A stretch of 64,000 bases of DNA, taken from contig NZ_JACSPQ010000019.1 of NCBI RefSeq assembly GCF_014837055.1, positions 62,001 through 126,000 of the forward strand. The letters are read 5' to 3'. Position 1 is the stretch's first letter; each line of letters starts with the position of its first letter. A model generated the notes under the pieces. The model saw only the letters and a list, made by a program, of their open reading frames with translations, searched no databases and was not told the DNA's origin. This DNA comes from Phocaeicola faecium. GTDB taxonomy: Bacteria > Bacteroidota > Bacteroidia > Bacteroidales > Bacteroidaceae. Shown piece by piece: positions 16,422 to 26,700 of the stretch. Made by a program: the position numbers and the translations under genes.

Positions 16422-19400
16422 ATGAAACAGTACAACAAGATTAACAATCTGGTAGGTTGGTTAGCCTTTGTCATAGCGGCGGTGACGTACTGCATGACCA
16501 TCGAGCCTACTGCCAGTTTCTGGGATTGCCCGGAGTTTATCACTACAGGCTATAAGCTGGAAGTCGGACATCCGCCCGGCGCACCGTTTTTTATGTTGAC
16601 GGCTAATCTGTTTAGCCAGTTTGCATCCGACCCTTCGCACGTGGCGATGATGGTTAACATAATGAGTGCACTCATGAGTGCGGCGTGTATTCTTTTCCTC
16701 TTTTGGAGCATCACGTACTTGGCAAAAAAACTGATTTGTCCGAACGATGCCGACCTGACCACAGGAAAAGTTATAGCCATTATGGGTTCGGGCTTGGTAG
16801 GAGCATTGGCTTATACGTGGAGCGATACGTTCTGGTTCAGTGCCGTAGAGGGTGAAGTATATGCCTACTCCAGTTTGTTTACGGCATTGGTATTCTGGCT
16901 CATCCTGAAGTGGGATAACCGTGCAGACGAACCTCACAGCGACCGCTGGCTGATTCTGATAGCTTACCTTACGGGGCTTTCTATCGGTGTCCATCTGTTG
17001 AACTTGTTGTGTATCCCTGCCATCGTATTGGTTTATTATTATAAGAAGCATCCCCATGCCACGCTGAAAGGCAGTCTTGCGGCACTTGTAGGTTCAATGG
17101 TGCTGGTGGCTGTGGTGCTGTATGGCATTGTTCCGGGAATCGTGAAGGTAGGCGGATGGTTCGAACTGCTGTTTGTCAACGATTTCGGGCTGCCGTTTAA
17201 TACCGGACTGATTATTTACATCATTATCCTTGCGGCAAGCATTATATGGGGAGTTTACGAGAGCTACACCGTGCGCAGCCGTAAACGTATGAACATCTCT
17301 TTCCTCACCACGGTAGGACTGTTGGGCATTCCTTTTTATGGTCATGGATGGGGAAGCGTGCTTATCGGTGTCATCGTATTGGCTGTTCTTGCCATTTACC
17401 TGTTCGCCAACCTGAATGAGAAATACCGCGTCAGTGCCCGTACCATGAATACCAGCTTGCTCGCGCTGATGATGATTGTGGTAGGTTATTCTTCGTATGC
17501 GGTTATCGTGATTCGTTCGTCTGCCAATACGCCGATGGACCAGAATTCTCCCGAAGACATCTTCACGCTGGGCGAATATTTAGGACGTGAGCAATACGGA
17601 ACCCGCCCGCTGTTCTACGGGCAGACGTATGCTTCCAAACCTGCTCTGAAAGAAGTAGACGGGGGATGTATGTACGATGTCGTAGAAGGCGCTCCCGTTT
17701 ACCAGCGTAAGGAAAAAGAATCGTCCGATGAAAAAGACAGCTACGAAGTGGTACGTAACAAGACGGAATACAGATATGCGCAGAATATGTTATTCCCGCG
17801 TATGTGGAGCGATGCGCCCGGACATCCGCAGGCATACGAGGACTGGCTGGGAGGCATCGACGGAAAAGAAGTGCCCTACGACCAGTGCGGAACCATGATG
17901 ACGGTAAAAGTGCCTACCCAGTGGGATAATATCCGCTTCTTCTTTATCTACCAGTTGAATTACATGTACTGGCGTTACTTTATGTGGAACTTTGCAGGAC
18001 GTCAGAATGATATACAGGGACAAGGCGAAATCGAACACGGAAACTGGATTACCGGTATTCCGTTTATCGACAATGCCTTGATCGGCGACCAATCCTTACT
18101 GCCCGACGAGCTGAAAAATAACAAAGGACACAACGTGTTCTTCTGCTTGCCGCTGATATTGGGACTCATCGGACTGTTCTGGCAGGCCTATCGCGGCGAA
18201 CGGGGCATCCAGCAATTCTGGATTGTATTCTTCTTGTTCTTCATGACCGGATTGGCCATTGTGCTGTATTTGAATCAGGCTCCTCAGCAGGTACGTGAGC
18301 GTGACTACGCTTATGCCGGTTCGTTCTACGGGTTCGCTATCTGGATAGGTCTGGGCGTTGCTGCCATTGCCGAATTCCTCCGGAAGAAGATGGGCGAGAA
18401 GCCGGCAGCTGCATTGGCAAGTGTGGTTTGCTTGTGCGTTCCGATACAGATGGTAAGCCAGACATGGGACGACCACGACCGCAGCGGGCGTTATACTTGC
18501 CGTGACTTCGGACAGAACTATCTGAACTCTGTGCCCGATAAAGGAAACCCCATCTTGTTTACCAACGGCGATAACGATACTTTCCCCTTGTGGTATAATC
18601 AGGAAACCGAAGGTGTGCGTACGGATGTACGGGTTTGTAACCTGAGCTACCTGCAAACCGACTGGTATATCGACCAGATGCGCCGTCCGGCATACGACTC
18701 GCCTTCTGTACCTATCGACTGGGAACGTATCGATTACGTGTCCGGACACAACGAGGCAGTCTATGTGCGTCCCGAAGCAATGGAAACCATCAACAACTAT
18801 TACAAGCAGAATCCGGAAGAGGCAAAGAAAGAATTCGGTGACAATCCCTACGAACTGAAGAATATCCTGAAGTATTGGGTACGTAATCCGAAGGACAGCG
18901 AATTGCAGATGATTCCTACCGACAGCCTCGTGATTAAGCTGGATAAGGAAGCCATCAAGCGTTCGGGCATGATGACTCCTGATTCCATTCCCGATTACAT
19001 GCACATCTCACTGAAAGGCAAACGTGTGCTTTATAAGAGCGAACTCATGATGCTTGAAATGCTTGCCAACACCAACTGGGAGCGTCCGCTGTACATGGCG
19101 ATAACCGTAGGCTCGGATAATCACCTGAACCTGACAAACAACTTCCTGCAAGAAGGATTGGCTTATCGCATTACGCCGTTCGATAACACGAAGACAGGAC
19201 GACGTGTTGATTCGGAAAAAATGTATGAGAACCTGATGAAGAAGTTCAAGTTCGGCGGCATCGATAACCCGGACATTTATTTGGATGAAACCACACTCCG
19301 CATGTGCGATACCCATCGCCGCATGTTCGTGGTATTGGCAAGCCAGCTTATCCGCGAGGGCAAGAACGACAAAGCGCTCGAAGTGCTTGATTACTGCGAA

Positions 19401-19751
19401 AAAGTAATCCCCGGCACTACCGTTCCTCACGATTATATCATGAGCAGTTCGAAAGAAATGGCTGATGACTATATTAAGCTGGGACATCCGGAAAAGGCAA
19501 TGACTATCTTGGAACATCTGGCTAAAAATTCTACTGAATATATCCGGTGGTATTTGAGTTTGGATGATGTGCGTTTCGCTGCCTCATACGAGAATTGTAT
19601 GCGTCATTTTTACATTCTGGATGATGTATGTAAGAGCATGGCTAATGTGAAATCAGACAAGGGAGGAGAAGAAAACCATCCTTCGTCATTGCGTTATACG
19701 AAGACGTTCGAGAATCTGTACAAGCAGCTCGAACAGCGCGTAGGCAAATAA
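16422..19751 (+). CDS. DUF2723 membrane protein, GT-C glycosyltransferase-like
   Basis: 1109-residue protein with about ten or more hydrophobic segments in the first 650 residues and a large soluble C-terminal half. The start MKQYNKINNLVGWLAF and TASFWDCPEFITTGYKLEVG match the DUF2723 family, whose human relative TMEM260 is a protein O-mannosyltransferase (GT117). The acidic pair in FWDCPEF sits in the first large periplasmic loop, where GT-C enzymes hold the catalytic aspartate. The C-terminal region has helical repeats (around 960-1090) resembling TPR. A role in glycosylating exported proteins or lipids is therefore likely but inferred. An IS982 element now lies between it and the deacetylase gene. 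Confidence 0.85.
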   Translation: MKQYNKINNLVGWLAFVIAAVTYCMTIEPTASFWDCPEFITTGYKLEVGHPPGAPFFMLTANLFSQFASDPSHVAMMVNIMSALMSAACILFLFWSITYLAKKLICPNDADLTTGKVIAIMGSGLVGALAYTWSDTFWFSAVEGEVYAYSSLFTALVFWLILKWDNRADEPHSDRWLILIAYLTGLSIGVHLLNLLCIPAIVLVYYYKKHPHATLKGSLAALVGSMVLVAVVLYGIVPGIVKVGGWFELLFVNDFGLPFNTGLIIYIIILAASIIWGVYESYTVRSRKRMNISFLTTVGLLGIPFYGHGWGSVLIGVIVLAVLAIYLFANLNEKYRVSARTMNTSLLALMMIVVGYSSYAVIVIRSSANTPMDQNSPEDIFTLGEYLGREQYGTRPLFYGQTYASKPALKEVDGGCMYDVVEGAPVYQRKEKESSDEKDSYEVVRNKTEYRYAQNMLFPRMWSDAPGHPQAYEDWLGGIDGKEVPYDQCGTMMTVKVPTQWDNIRFFFIYQLNYMYWRYFMWNFAGRQNDIQGQGEIEHGNWITGIPFIDNALIGDQSLLPDELKNNKGHNVFFCLPLILGLIGLFWQAYRGERGIQQFWIVFFLFFMTGLAIVLYLNQAPQQVRERDYAYAGSFYGFAIWIGLGVAAIAEFLRKKMGEKPAAALASVVCLCVPIQMVSQTWDDHDRSGRYTCRDFGQNYLNSVPDKGNPILFTNGDNDTFPLWYNQETEGVRTDVRVCNLSYLQTDWYIDQMRRPAYDSPSVPIDWERIDYVSGHNEAVYVRPEAMETINNYYKQNPEEAKKEFGDNPYELKNILKYWVRNPKDSELQMIPTDSLVIKLDKEAIKRSGMMTPDSIPDYMHISLKGKRVLYKSELMMLEMLANTNWERPLYMAITVGSDNHLNLTNNFLQEGLAYRITPFDNTKTGRRVDSEKMYENLMKKFKFGGIDNPDIYLDETTLRMCDTHRRMFVVLASQLIREGKNDKALEVLDYCEKVIPGTTVPHDYIMSSSKEMADDYIKLGHPEKAMTILEHLAKNSTEYIRWYLSLDDVRFAASYENCMRHFYILDDVCKSMANVKSDKGGEENHPSSLRYTKTFENLYKQLEQRVGK

Positions 19752-19809
19752 CCGGATGCTATATACTTTCCTTACGGGAAGTCTGTGCAACAAATAATGA
19801 AATCATAAA

Positions 19810-19886
19810 ATTGCAGGGGCGGGAGTTTTCCGTCCGAAACATTCGTCTTAATCGGTGTGTTCGGGCGGAAATCTCGCCCCTGCAAT
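19810..19886. repeat. 77-nt imperfect inverted repeat
   Basis: Arms ATTGCAGGGGCGGGAG...CCGAA (19810-19838) and TTCGGGCGG...CCCCTGCAAT (19860-19886) pair over about 27 positions with a few mismatches around a 21-nt loop. It follows the DUF2723 gene by 58 nt and could end its transcript, but only a short TTTT follows, and the long stem is more like a palindromic repeat element. Confidence 0.55.
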
Positions 19887-19905
19887 CGTTTTAATGGATA
19901 AATTT

Positions 19906-20932
19906 ACGTGAGTTCGGTATAATCACCTTATGCAATAAGCCTGCTTTTATCAATGATGTCAATATTGAGTGACGGTTTCTTAGGAAGCAGGTTGTATGCG
20001 ATAAGCCCTGCAATCAGGTTGGAAGCAAAGCCGTCAATGCTGCGGTGCCTGGTATGTTCAATGTAGCAGACGTTCTTGAGTTCGTCGTTTACTGTTTCAA
20101 TGAGCGCCCTTTTCCGCAGCAGGATTTTGTCGTGCAGGTCCATGAGCGAGTTCTTCATGTTCTTCTTGAGTTTGGTCACAAGGTGTATGTCGTCAATGAA
20201 AAGCTTTTCAAAAAGCTCCTGGCTTATGTATCCCCTGTCGGCAAAAATCTTGCCGAAAAGCCTTTGCGTAAAGTCCTTGTCCTTCAATGGCTCACGGTCG
20301 TCCACGTTCCCGGGCGTGAGCGTCCATTGTATTATCTCGCCACGGTCGTTTATCACTATATGCAGCTTGAACCCGTAGAACCATCCCATCGTACACTTGC
20401 CCTTGGCTGCCCATCCCTTCATCGTCCTGTGGCTGTGCGCACGCTTTATATTGCATGACTTCAACGGGGTGGAGTCGATGATGGATATTCCCGTACATTT
20501 ACCCAACGCACATGTCTGCAGGAACAGCAAAAGATGGAGTCCTACCTTGGCCTGACGTTCTACGAAGCGGTTGTACGACAGGCGGTGTGGAAACTCCTTG
20601 CGCATGTGGTTGCACACGTAACCGAGGTAGAACGACTTGAGGTCGCGCTGGCGCATGGTATGGAAGAGTACGAGAATGGTCATTACCTCGCTGTCGGACA
20701 TGAGGCACGGGCGGTTGCGGCGGCGTTTGCCGCAGGTGTCAAGCGTGTGTTTTTTCAGTTCAGGAGTAAAATATTTGCAGAACTCATCGAGAATACAGAA
20801 AATTTCTATTATATTTGCATCAGTCATGGGAATGGATGTTTTTATGTAACTTATTGATTGTCAGCTATAAAGATACTAAAAATATTTCATTCCCACAACT
20901 TTTTCAATAGTTTTCTTATACCGAACTCACGT
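19906..20932. mobile_element. IS982-family insertion sequence, 1027 bp, complete
   Basis: Perfect 17-bp ends ACGTGAGTTCGGTATAA (19906-19922) and complement (20916-20932), flanked by 7-bp duplications TAAATTT (19899-19905 and 20933-20939). It holds one intact transposase on the minus strand. Intact ends and identical duplications point to a recent insertion. The right end lies only 24 nt before the deacetylase start. Confidence 0.9.
19928..20827 (-). CDS. IS982-family transposase
   Basis: 299 residues, the usual size of IS982 transposases (DDE type). Visible catalytic blocks: first Asp in SIIDSTPLKSC, second Asp in FADRGYISQEL, and Glu in RALIETVNDELKN. The N-terminal LMSDSEVMTILVLF is also characteristic. 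The reading frame is uninterrupted, so the element may still be mobile. Base composition is not obviously different from the neighbours. Confidence 0.95.
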   Translation of the reverse strand: MTDANIIEIFCILDEFCKYFTPELKKHTLDTCGKRRRNRPCLMSDSEVMTILVLFHTMRQRDLKSFYLGYVCNHMRKEFPHRLSYNRFVERQAKVGLHLLLFLQTCALGKCTGISIIDSTPLKSCNIKRAHSHRTMKGWAAKGKCTMGWFYGFKLHIVINDRGEIIQWTLTPGNVDDREPLKDKDFTQRLFGKIFADRGYISQELFEKLFIDDIHLVTKLKKNMKNSLMDLHDKILLRKRALIETVNDELKNVCYIEHTRHRSIDGFASNLIAGLIAYNLLPKKPSLNIDIIDKSRLIA

Positions 20933-20956
20933 TAAATTTACAATTATAACAGAATT

Positions 20957-21565
20957 ATGCTTATTGAACAACCGCCCGCGCTGTTGCGGTTTCTTTATCC
21001 GCGAGCTTTGTGGCGAATGGATAAAACGGTAAAAGCTGTTTATTTGACTTTCGATGACGGACCGATTCCTCGTGTTACGCCGTGGGTGCTGGATGTGTTA
21101 GACAAATATGGCATCCGGGCCACTTTTTTCATGGTGGGCGATAACGTGCGCAAGCATCCCGAAGAGTACCGGATGGTGGTAGAGCGTGGACATCGTGTGG
21201 GCAACCATACGTTTAACCACATCCGGGGCTTTGAGTATTCAAGTGACAATTATTTGGCGAATACCGATAAGGCAAACGACTATTTACATACTGATTTGTT
21301 CCGTCCGCCTCACGGACATTTGGGCTGGGGGCAGTACCGCACGCTCCGCAAAAAATACCGTATCGTGATGTGGGATTTGGTAACCCGCGATTACAGCAAG
21401 CGGATGAACGGGATGCAAGTGCTTGAGAATGTAAAAAAATATGCGCGTAACGGTTCGATAATCACTTTTCATGATTCGTTGAAGTCGGAACAGAATCTGA
21501 AGTACGCCTTGCCCCGCGCCATCGAGTGGTTGCTTTCGCAAGGATATGAGTTTAAAGTGTTTTAA
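20957..21565 (+). CDS. Polysaccharide deacetylase, NodB family (CE4)
   Basis: Metal-dependent removal of N- or O-acetyl groups from glycans such as peptidoglycan or chitin-like chains. All five CE4 motifs are seen: TFDDGP (Asp33-Asp34), NHTFNH with the two metal histidines, RPPHG, the DLVTRD segment, and ITFHD. At 202 residues it is a bare catalytic domain without an obvious signal peptide, so cytoplasmic or weakly anchored action is possible. The IS982 element ends 24 nt before its ATG and must have replaced or moved its original upstream region. Confidence 0.92.
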   Translation: MLIEQPPALLRFLYPRALWRMDKTVKAVYLTFDDGPIPRVTPWVLDVLDKYGIRATFFMVGDNVRKHPEEYRMVVERGHRVGNHTFNHIRGFEYSSDNYLANTDKANDYLHTDLFRPPHGHLGWGQYRTLRKKYRIVMWDLVTRDYSKRMNGMQVLENVKKYARNGSIITFHDSLKSEQNLKYALPRAIEWLLSQGYEFKVF

Positions 21566-21610
21566 ATTCTATTCAGACCGCCTGTGAAGTGAATTTTCGC
21601 CGGAAAAGGT

Positions 21611-21618
21611 TATCTTTG
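21611..21618 (+). promoter_or_regulatory. Likely -7 box for the EFR1-mnmA operon
   Basis: TATCTTTG 28 nt before the ATG at 21647. No TTTG at the expected -33 position, so this is a partial match only. Confidence 0.4.
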
Positions 21619-21646
21619 TTTTCATAATAACCAACTTCTTTTTAAC

Positions 21647-22429
21647 ATGAACACATATACTACTACGCAGCTTGTTTTTTTCTCGCCCACTCATACCTCT
21701 GCCAAGATAGCGCGTGCCGTGGGCGAAGGCATTGGAATGGGGCGGCGCATCGAAACCGATCTCACGCTGGATGAAGACCTGACACCCATCGAAATAAGAG
21801 ATGCCCTGACGGTGATAGCTGTCCCGGTTTACGGCGGACGAGTAGCACCCGTGGCGCTGCAACGCTTGAAACGTTTGCGGGGAATCAATGCTCCCGCTAT
21901 ATTGATAACTGTTTACGGTAATCGCGACTATGAAGACGCGCTGTTAGAACTGCGTGACACGGCGGTAGAACTTGGTTTCATGCCCCTCTCGGCTGCTGCT
22001 TTCATTGGCGAGCACAGTTACAGCACACCTGCCCGCCCGATTGCATCCGGACGTCCCGACGCTTCCGATTTGCAAAAGGCCGAATGCTTTGGTCAAGACA
22101 GTTGGAAAAAACTCTGTGAGGTTTCCTCTTTGCCGGAACTGTTCGTAAAAGGAAATACTCCATACAAAGAACTCAAAGCCGGACAGCCTGCATGTCCCGT
22201 CTGTACGGAAAATTGTTTCGTATGCGGAGAGTGCGTTGAGGTATGTCCAACTCATGCCATTCGGGTGAGTGAAGATGGAAGCCGTATTGAAACCGATGTG
22301 AACCGCTGCATTAAATGCTGTGCGTGTGTAAAGGTATGTCCGAACGAAGCCCGGATATTTGATAATCCTTTCGCCGCTATTTTGCATGAACGGTTTAATG
22401 TACGTCGCGAGCCGGAATTATTTTTATAA
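21647..22429 (+). CDS. EFR1-type flavodoxin/ferredoxin fusion
   Basis: 260-residue electron-transfer protein. The N-terminal half is flavodoxin-like (FSPTHTSAKIARAV as the FMN phosphate loop, then VPVYGGRVAPVAL). The C-terminal part has two 4Fe-4S ferredoxin motifs: CVCGECVEVCP-type (VCGECVEVCPTHAI) and IKCCACVKVCPNEAR. This matches the EFR1 family of anaerobes. The partner is unknown. It is joined to mnmA with a 3-nt gap, so they are co-transcribed; whether it feeds electrons to a tRNA-sulfur pathway is speculation. Confidence 0.88.
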   Translation: MNTYTTTQLVFFSPTHTSAKIARAVGEGIGMGRRIETDLTLDEDLTPIEIRDALTVIAVPVYGGRVAPVALQRLKRLRGINAPAILITVYGNRDYEDALLELRDTAVELGFMPLSAAAFIGEHSYSTPARPIASGRPDASDLQKAECFGQDSWKKLCEVSSLPELFVKGNTPYKELKAGQPACPVCTENCFVCGECVEVCPTHAIRVSEDGSRIETDVNRCIKCCACVKVCPNEARIFDNPFAAILHERFNVRREPELFL

Positions 22430-22432
22430 AGT

Positions 22433-23572
22433 ATGAAAGAAAAAGAAAAAAGAGTATTGGTGGGGATGAGCGGCGGAATAGACAGTTCCGCCGTTTGCAT
22501 CCTGCTGCAAGAACAAGGCTATGAAGTAGTAGGAGTTACCATGCGTACGTGGGATGTTCCTTCTCATTTCTCTACACCCGGTCAGGAACAACCGGATGAT
22601 GTATTGGAGGCGCAACGGTTGGCTGCCCGCCTCGGTATCGAACACCATGTAGCAGATGTGCGGAAGGAGTTCCGCCAAGTAATTGTACAGTATTTTATAG
22701 ATGAATATATGAGAGGGCGCACGCCTAATCCCTGCGTAATGTGTAATCCTTTGTTCAAAGAGCGGATTCTCTGTGAATGGGCCGACCGTACAAACTGTGC
22801 ATATATCGCTACGGGGCATTACTGCCGTTTGGAAGACCGCAACGGCTATCGTTACATTGTTACCGGCGATGATTCGACAAAAGACCAGTCTTATTTTCTG
22901 TGGAAACTTCCTCAAGAAATTTTGCGCCGCATGATGTTCCCGCTGGGTGGAATGACCAAAGCATCCGTGCGCGATTACCTCGCTTCGAAAGGATTTGAGG
23001 CCAAAGCAAGGGGAGGGGAGAGCATGGAAATTTGTTTTATAGATAAAGATTATCGTGAATTTCTACGCGAACATTGTCCCGATATTGATGAGCGTATCGG
23101 TGAAGGATGGTTCGTCGACAGCAAAGGAATCAAACTGGGCAAGCACAAAGGTTTTGCCTATTATACCATCGGTCAGCGCAAGGGACTTGAAATCGCTTTG
23201 GGTAAACCTGCGTATGTGCTGAAAATCAATCCGGAAAAGAATACGGTTATGTTAGGCGATGCCGAACAGTTGAGAACCCGCTACATGTTGGTGGAAGATG
23301 TCAACGTAGCCGATCGTGAAGAGTTGACAGCATGTCCCGACCTGTCTGTACGCATCCGCTATCGTAGTCGCCCTATATCCTGTCGTGTTCTTTGGCTTGA
23401 AGACGGCAGACTGTTAGTAAAGTTTGCTGAAGAAGCCTCTGCCATAGCACCCGGACAGTCGGCTGTATTCTATGAAGGTAATCGCGTGTTAGGTGGAGGA
23501 TTTATAGCCTCCCAACAAGGAATAAAGAAGATAGCGGCAGAAAAAGAAATGCTTTTTCAGAATTCTTTTTGA
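22433..23572 (+). CDS. mnmA: tRNA-specific 2-thiouridylase
   Basis: Adds sulfur to uridine 34 of tRNAs for Lys, Glu and Gln. 379 residues with the PP-loop ATP motif [11 protein letters not shown] (about residues 10-20), a first catalytic cysteine in TPNPCVMCN and the second in ESMEICFID, and the TIGQRKGL segment. Bacteroides species usually carry several mnmA-like genes, so this may be one of two or three paralogues. A small AAAATG/CATTTT hairpin straddles its stop region, too weak to be a sure terminator. Confidence 0.93.
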   Translation: MKEKEKRVLVGMSGGIDSSAVCILLQEQGYEVVGVTMRTWDVPSHFSTPGQEQPDDVLEAQRLAARLGIEHHVADVRKEFRQVIVQYFIDEYMRGRTPNPCVMCNPLFKERILCEWADRTNCAYIATGHYCRLEDRNGYRYIVTGDDSTKDQSYFLWKLPQEILRRMMFPLGGMTKASVRDYLASKGFEAKARGGESMEICFIDKDYREFLREHCPDIDERIGEGWFVDSKGIKLGKHKGFAYYTIGQRKGLEIALGKPAYVLKINPEKNTVMLGDAEQLRTRYMLVEDVNVADREELTACPDLSVRIRYRSRPISCRVLWLEDGRLLVKFAEEASAIAPGQSAVFYEGNRVLGGGFIASQQGIKKIAAEKEMLFQNSF

Positions 23573-23695
23573 TAAAATGTAATCATTTTACTTGATTATT
23601 GTGATAAATTGTTATTTGTAACGTATGTATAGATGCAAATGTTAACCAATCGTTCCATGTAAGATATTTTGTGTATCGCCTTTTTGCTTTTCTCT

Positions 23696-23726
23696 TTTGT
23701 CTTTAGAAAGTTATATTCTATTTTTG
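23696..23726 (+). promoter_or_regulatory. Promoter of the gltBD-asnB-dapF-dapL cluster
   Basis: TTTG (23696-23699), 19 nt, TATTTTTG (23719-23726): full Bacteroides consensus, giving a leader of about 50 nt before the gltB ATG. Confidence 0.6.
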
Positions 23727-23781
23727 CAATCAAACTGTTATTGATTAGTAGTAATAAGAAGATAAAAGAAAGCAAACACCA

Positions 23782-26700
23782 ATGAAAAGTAGTAATTTTA
23801 TTAGAGAGGAAAGTAAAGGCAAGGCTACGGGTTCGCAACGTACATTAGGATTGTATGATGCTGCGAACGAACACGATGCCTGTGGTGTGGGCATGATAGT
23901 GGACATCCACGGAAATAAGTCACACGAATTGGTAGATTCGGCACTGAAAGTATTGGAAAACCTGAAGCACCGTGGCGCTGAAGGTGCAGATAACAAGACG
24001 GGCGACGGTGCGGGCATCATGTTACAAATACCGCATGAATTTATTTTGCTGCAAGGTATCCCCGTCCCCGAAAAGGGGAAATACGGAACGGGGCTGGTAT
24101 TTCTTCCTAAATCGTCCTCCGAACAGTCTTCCATTTTGCGTGTGCTGATAGAGGAGATCGAACGTGAGGGTTTGGTGTTGATGCATCTTCGCTCAGTTCC
24201 GGTAAATAGTTCGGTATTGGGTGCGAGTGCTGCCGAGACGGAACCGGACATCAAGCAAGTGTTTATTACGGGTGCATCGGCCACGGAGAACCTTGAGCGT
24301 ACGCTCTATCGGGTGCGCAAACGGATAGAGCGGAGGGTTACGCACAAGGATTTTTATATCGTGTCGCTGTCAAGCCGTACGCTGGTGTATAAGGGGATGC
24401 TCTCATCGGTTCAGCTGCGGACGTATTTTTCTGACCTGACACATCCTTATCTGACAAGCGGCCTTGCCATCGTGCACTCGCGTTTCAGTACGAACACGTT
24501 TCCCACGTGGAGCCTTGCGCAGCCTTTCCGCCTGTTGGCGCATAACGGTGAAATAAACACGATACGGGGCAACCGGGGGTGGATAGAGGCGCGTGAGGGG
24601 GTGCTCTCCACGCCGCTGCTGGGTGATGTGAGGGATATACGCCCCATTGTGCAACCGGGGATGAGCGACAGCGCGTCGCTTGATAACGTGTTGGAGTTTC
24701 TGGTGATGTCGGGGCTAGACCTGCCGCACGCCATGGCGATGCTTGTGCCGGAATCGTTCAACGACAAGAATCCCATCAGCGAAGACCTGAAGGCGTTTTA
24801 CGAGTATCATTCCATTTTGATGGAGCCGTGGGACGGGCCGGCGGCGCTGCTCTTCAGCGACGGGCGTTACGCGGGGGGGATGTTGGACCGTAATGGCCTG
24901 CGTCCGGCGCGTTACCTGATTACGAAAGACGGTATGATGGTGGTGGCGAGCGAGGCAGGGGTGATAAACTTCGACCCGGAGGCCATCAGCGCGAAGGGAC
25001 GCCTGCAGCCGGGGAAGATGTTGCTGGTGGATACGCAGCAGGGATGTATTTATTATGACGAACAGATAAAGGAGGCTCTTGCCTCGGCAAAGCCTTACCG
25101 TCGGTGGCTGGCGGCGAACCGCATTGAGCTGGACACGCTGAAAAGCGGGCGGAAGGTGGAAAACGGGGTGGATGATTGTGCCCGCAGGTTGCGTGCGTTC
25201 GGCTTTACGCGCGAGGACGTGGAGCGCACCGTGGCGCCCATGTGTACGACGGGTGCCGAGCCTGTGGCGTCAATGGGTAACGATACGCCGCTGGCGGTGC
25301 TGTCGGGCTTGCCACAGCTTTTGTTTGGTTATTTCAGACAGCAGTTTGCGCAGGTCACTAATCCGCCGGTCGACCCCATCCGCGAGGCGCTTGTGATGTC
25401 GCTCACCGAGTATATCGGGGCGGTGGGAAACAACATCCTGCTGCCCGACGAGAGCCACTGCAAGATGGTGCGTCTGCCCCATCCGATACTGACGAATACG
25501 CAGCTTGACATCTTGTGCAACATCCGTTACAAGGGATTCAAGACGGTGAAGCTGCCCATGCTCTTCGAAGCGGGAAGCGGCGAGGAGGGGCTGCGTGAGG
25601 CGGTGGCGGACTTATGTAAGGGGGCGGAAGCGGCTGTGGACGCGGGTGCTAACTACATTATCCTGTCCGACCGTGGCGTGGATGCGGGACATGTGGCGGT
25701 TCCGTCGTTGCTGGCGGTAAGCGCCGTGCACCATCATCTGATATCGGTGCAGAAGCGGGTGCAGACGGCGCTGGTAGTAGAGAGTGGTGAAATTCGAGAG
25801 GTGATGCACGCGGCGCTGCTCTTGGGCTACGGGGCAAGCGCACTTAACCCGTACATGGCTTTTGCGGTGATAGACGGTTTGGTGAAGGGGGGCGACATCC
25901 AGTTGAACTACGAGACGGCGGAACGCAACTACATACAGGCGCTATGCAAAGGGCTTTACAAGGTGATGAGTAAAATGGGCATCAGCACCATCCGTTCGTA
26001 TCGCGGGGCGAAGATTTTCGAGGCGGTAGGCTTGGGCGAGGGGCTGCTGAAGACGTATTTCGGCACGCCGTGTTCCACCGTGGGAGGCATCGGGCTGAAG
26101 GAGATTGCCCGCGATTACGAGACTTTCCATCGTCGGGGGTATGCTGCCGGCGAGGTGGAGGGGCTGTTGCCTCACGCCGGGTTGTCGGTTTACCGCAAGG
26201 ACGGGGAGCGGCACGCTTGGAACCCGGAGACCATCGCCACGCTACAGCTTGCCACACGCACGGGTAGCTACGCGCGCTTCAAGGAGTTTACGGCGAAGGC
26301 AGACACGGAAGGAAATCCGGTTTTCCTGCGCGACTTTTTCCGCTTCAGGAAGAATCCTATCGATATTAGCAAGGTGGAGCCGGTGGAGGAGATCGTGCGT
26401 CATTTCGTGACGGGTGCTATTTCGTTCGGGGCAATCAGCAAGGAGGCTCACGAGGCGCTGGCGCTGGCGATGAACAAATTGGGGGCGCGCAGCAATACGG
26501 GCGAGGGAGGAGAGGACTCCGCGCGTTTCCATGCCACATACGACGGCATACCACTGTCGAGCAAAACCAAGCAGGTGGCTTCGGGACGCTTCGGTGTGAC
26601 GGCGGAATATCTTGTCAACGCCGAGGAGATACAGATCAAGGTGGCGCAGGGTGCCAAGCCGGGTGAGGGCGGGCAGTTGCCGGGCTTCAAGGTGGATGAG

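Noticed and set aside
24873..24879. Run of seven G in gltB as a phase-variable tract
   Set aside because: The frame is intact, the tract is short, and it lies in a strongly GC-rich housekeeping gene where such runs arise by chance.
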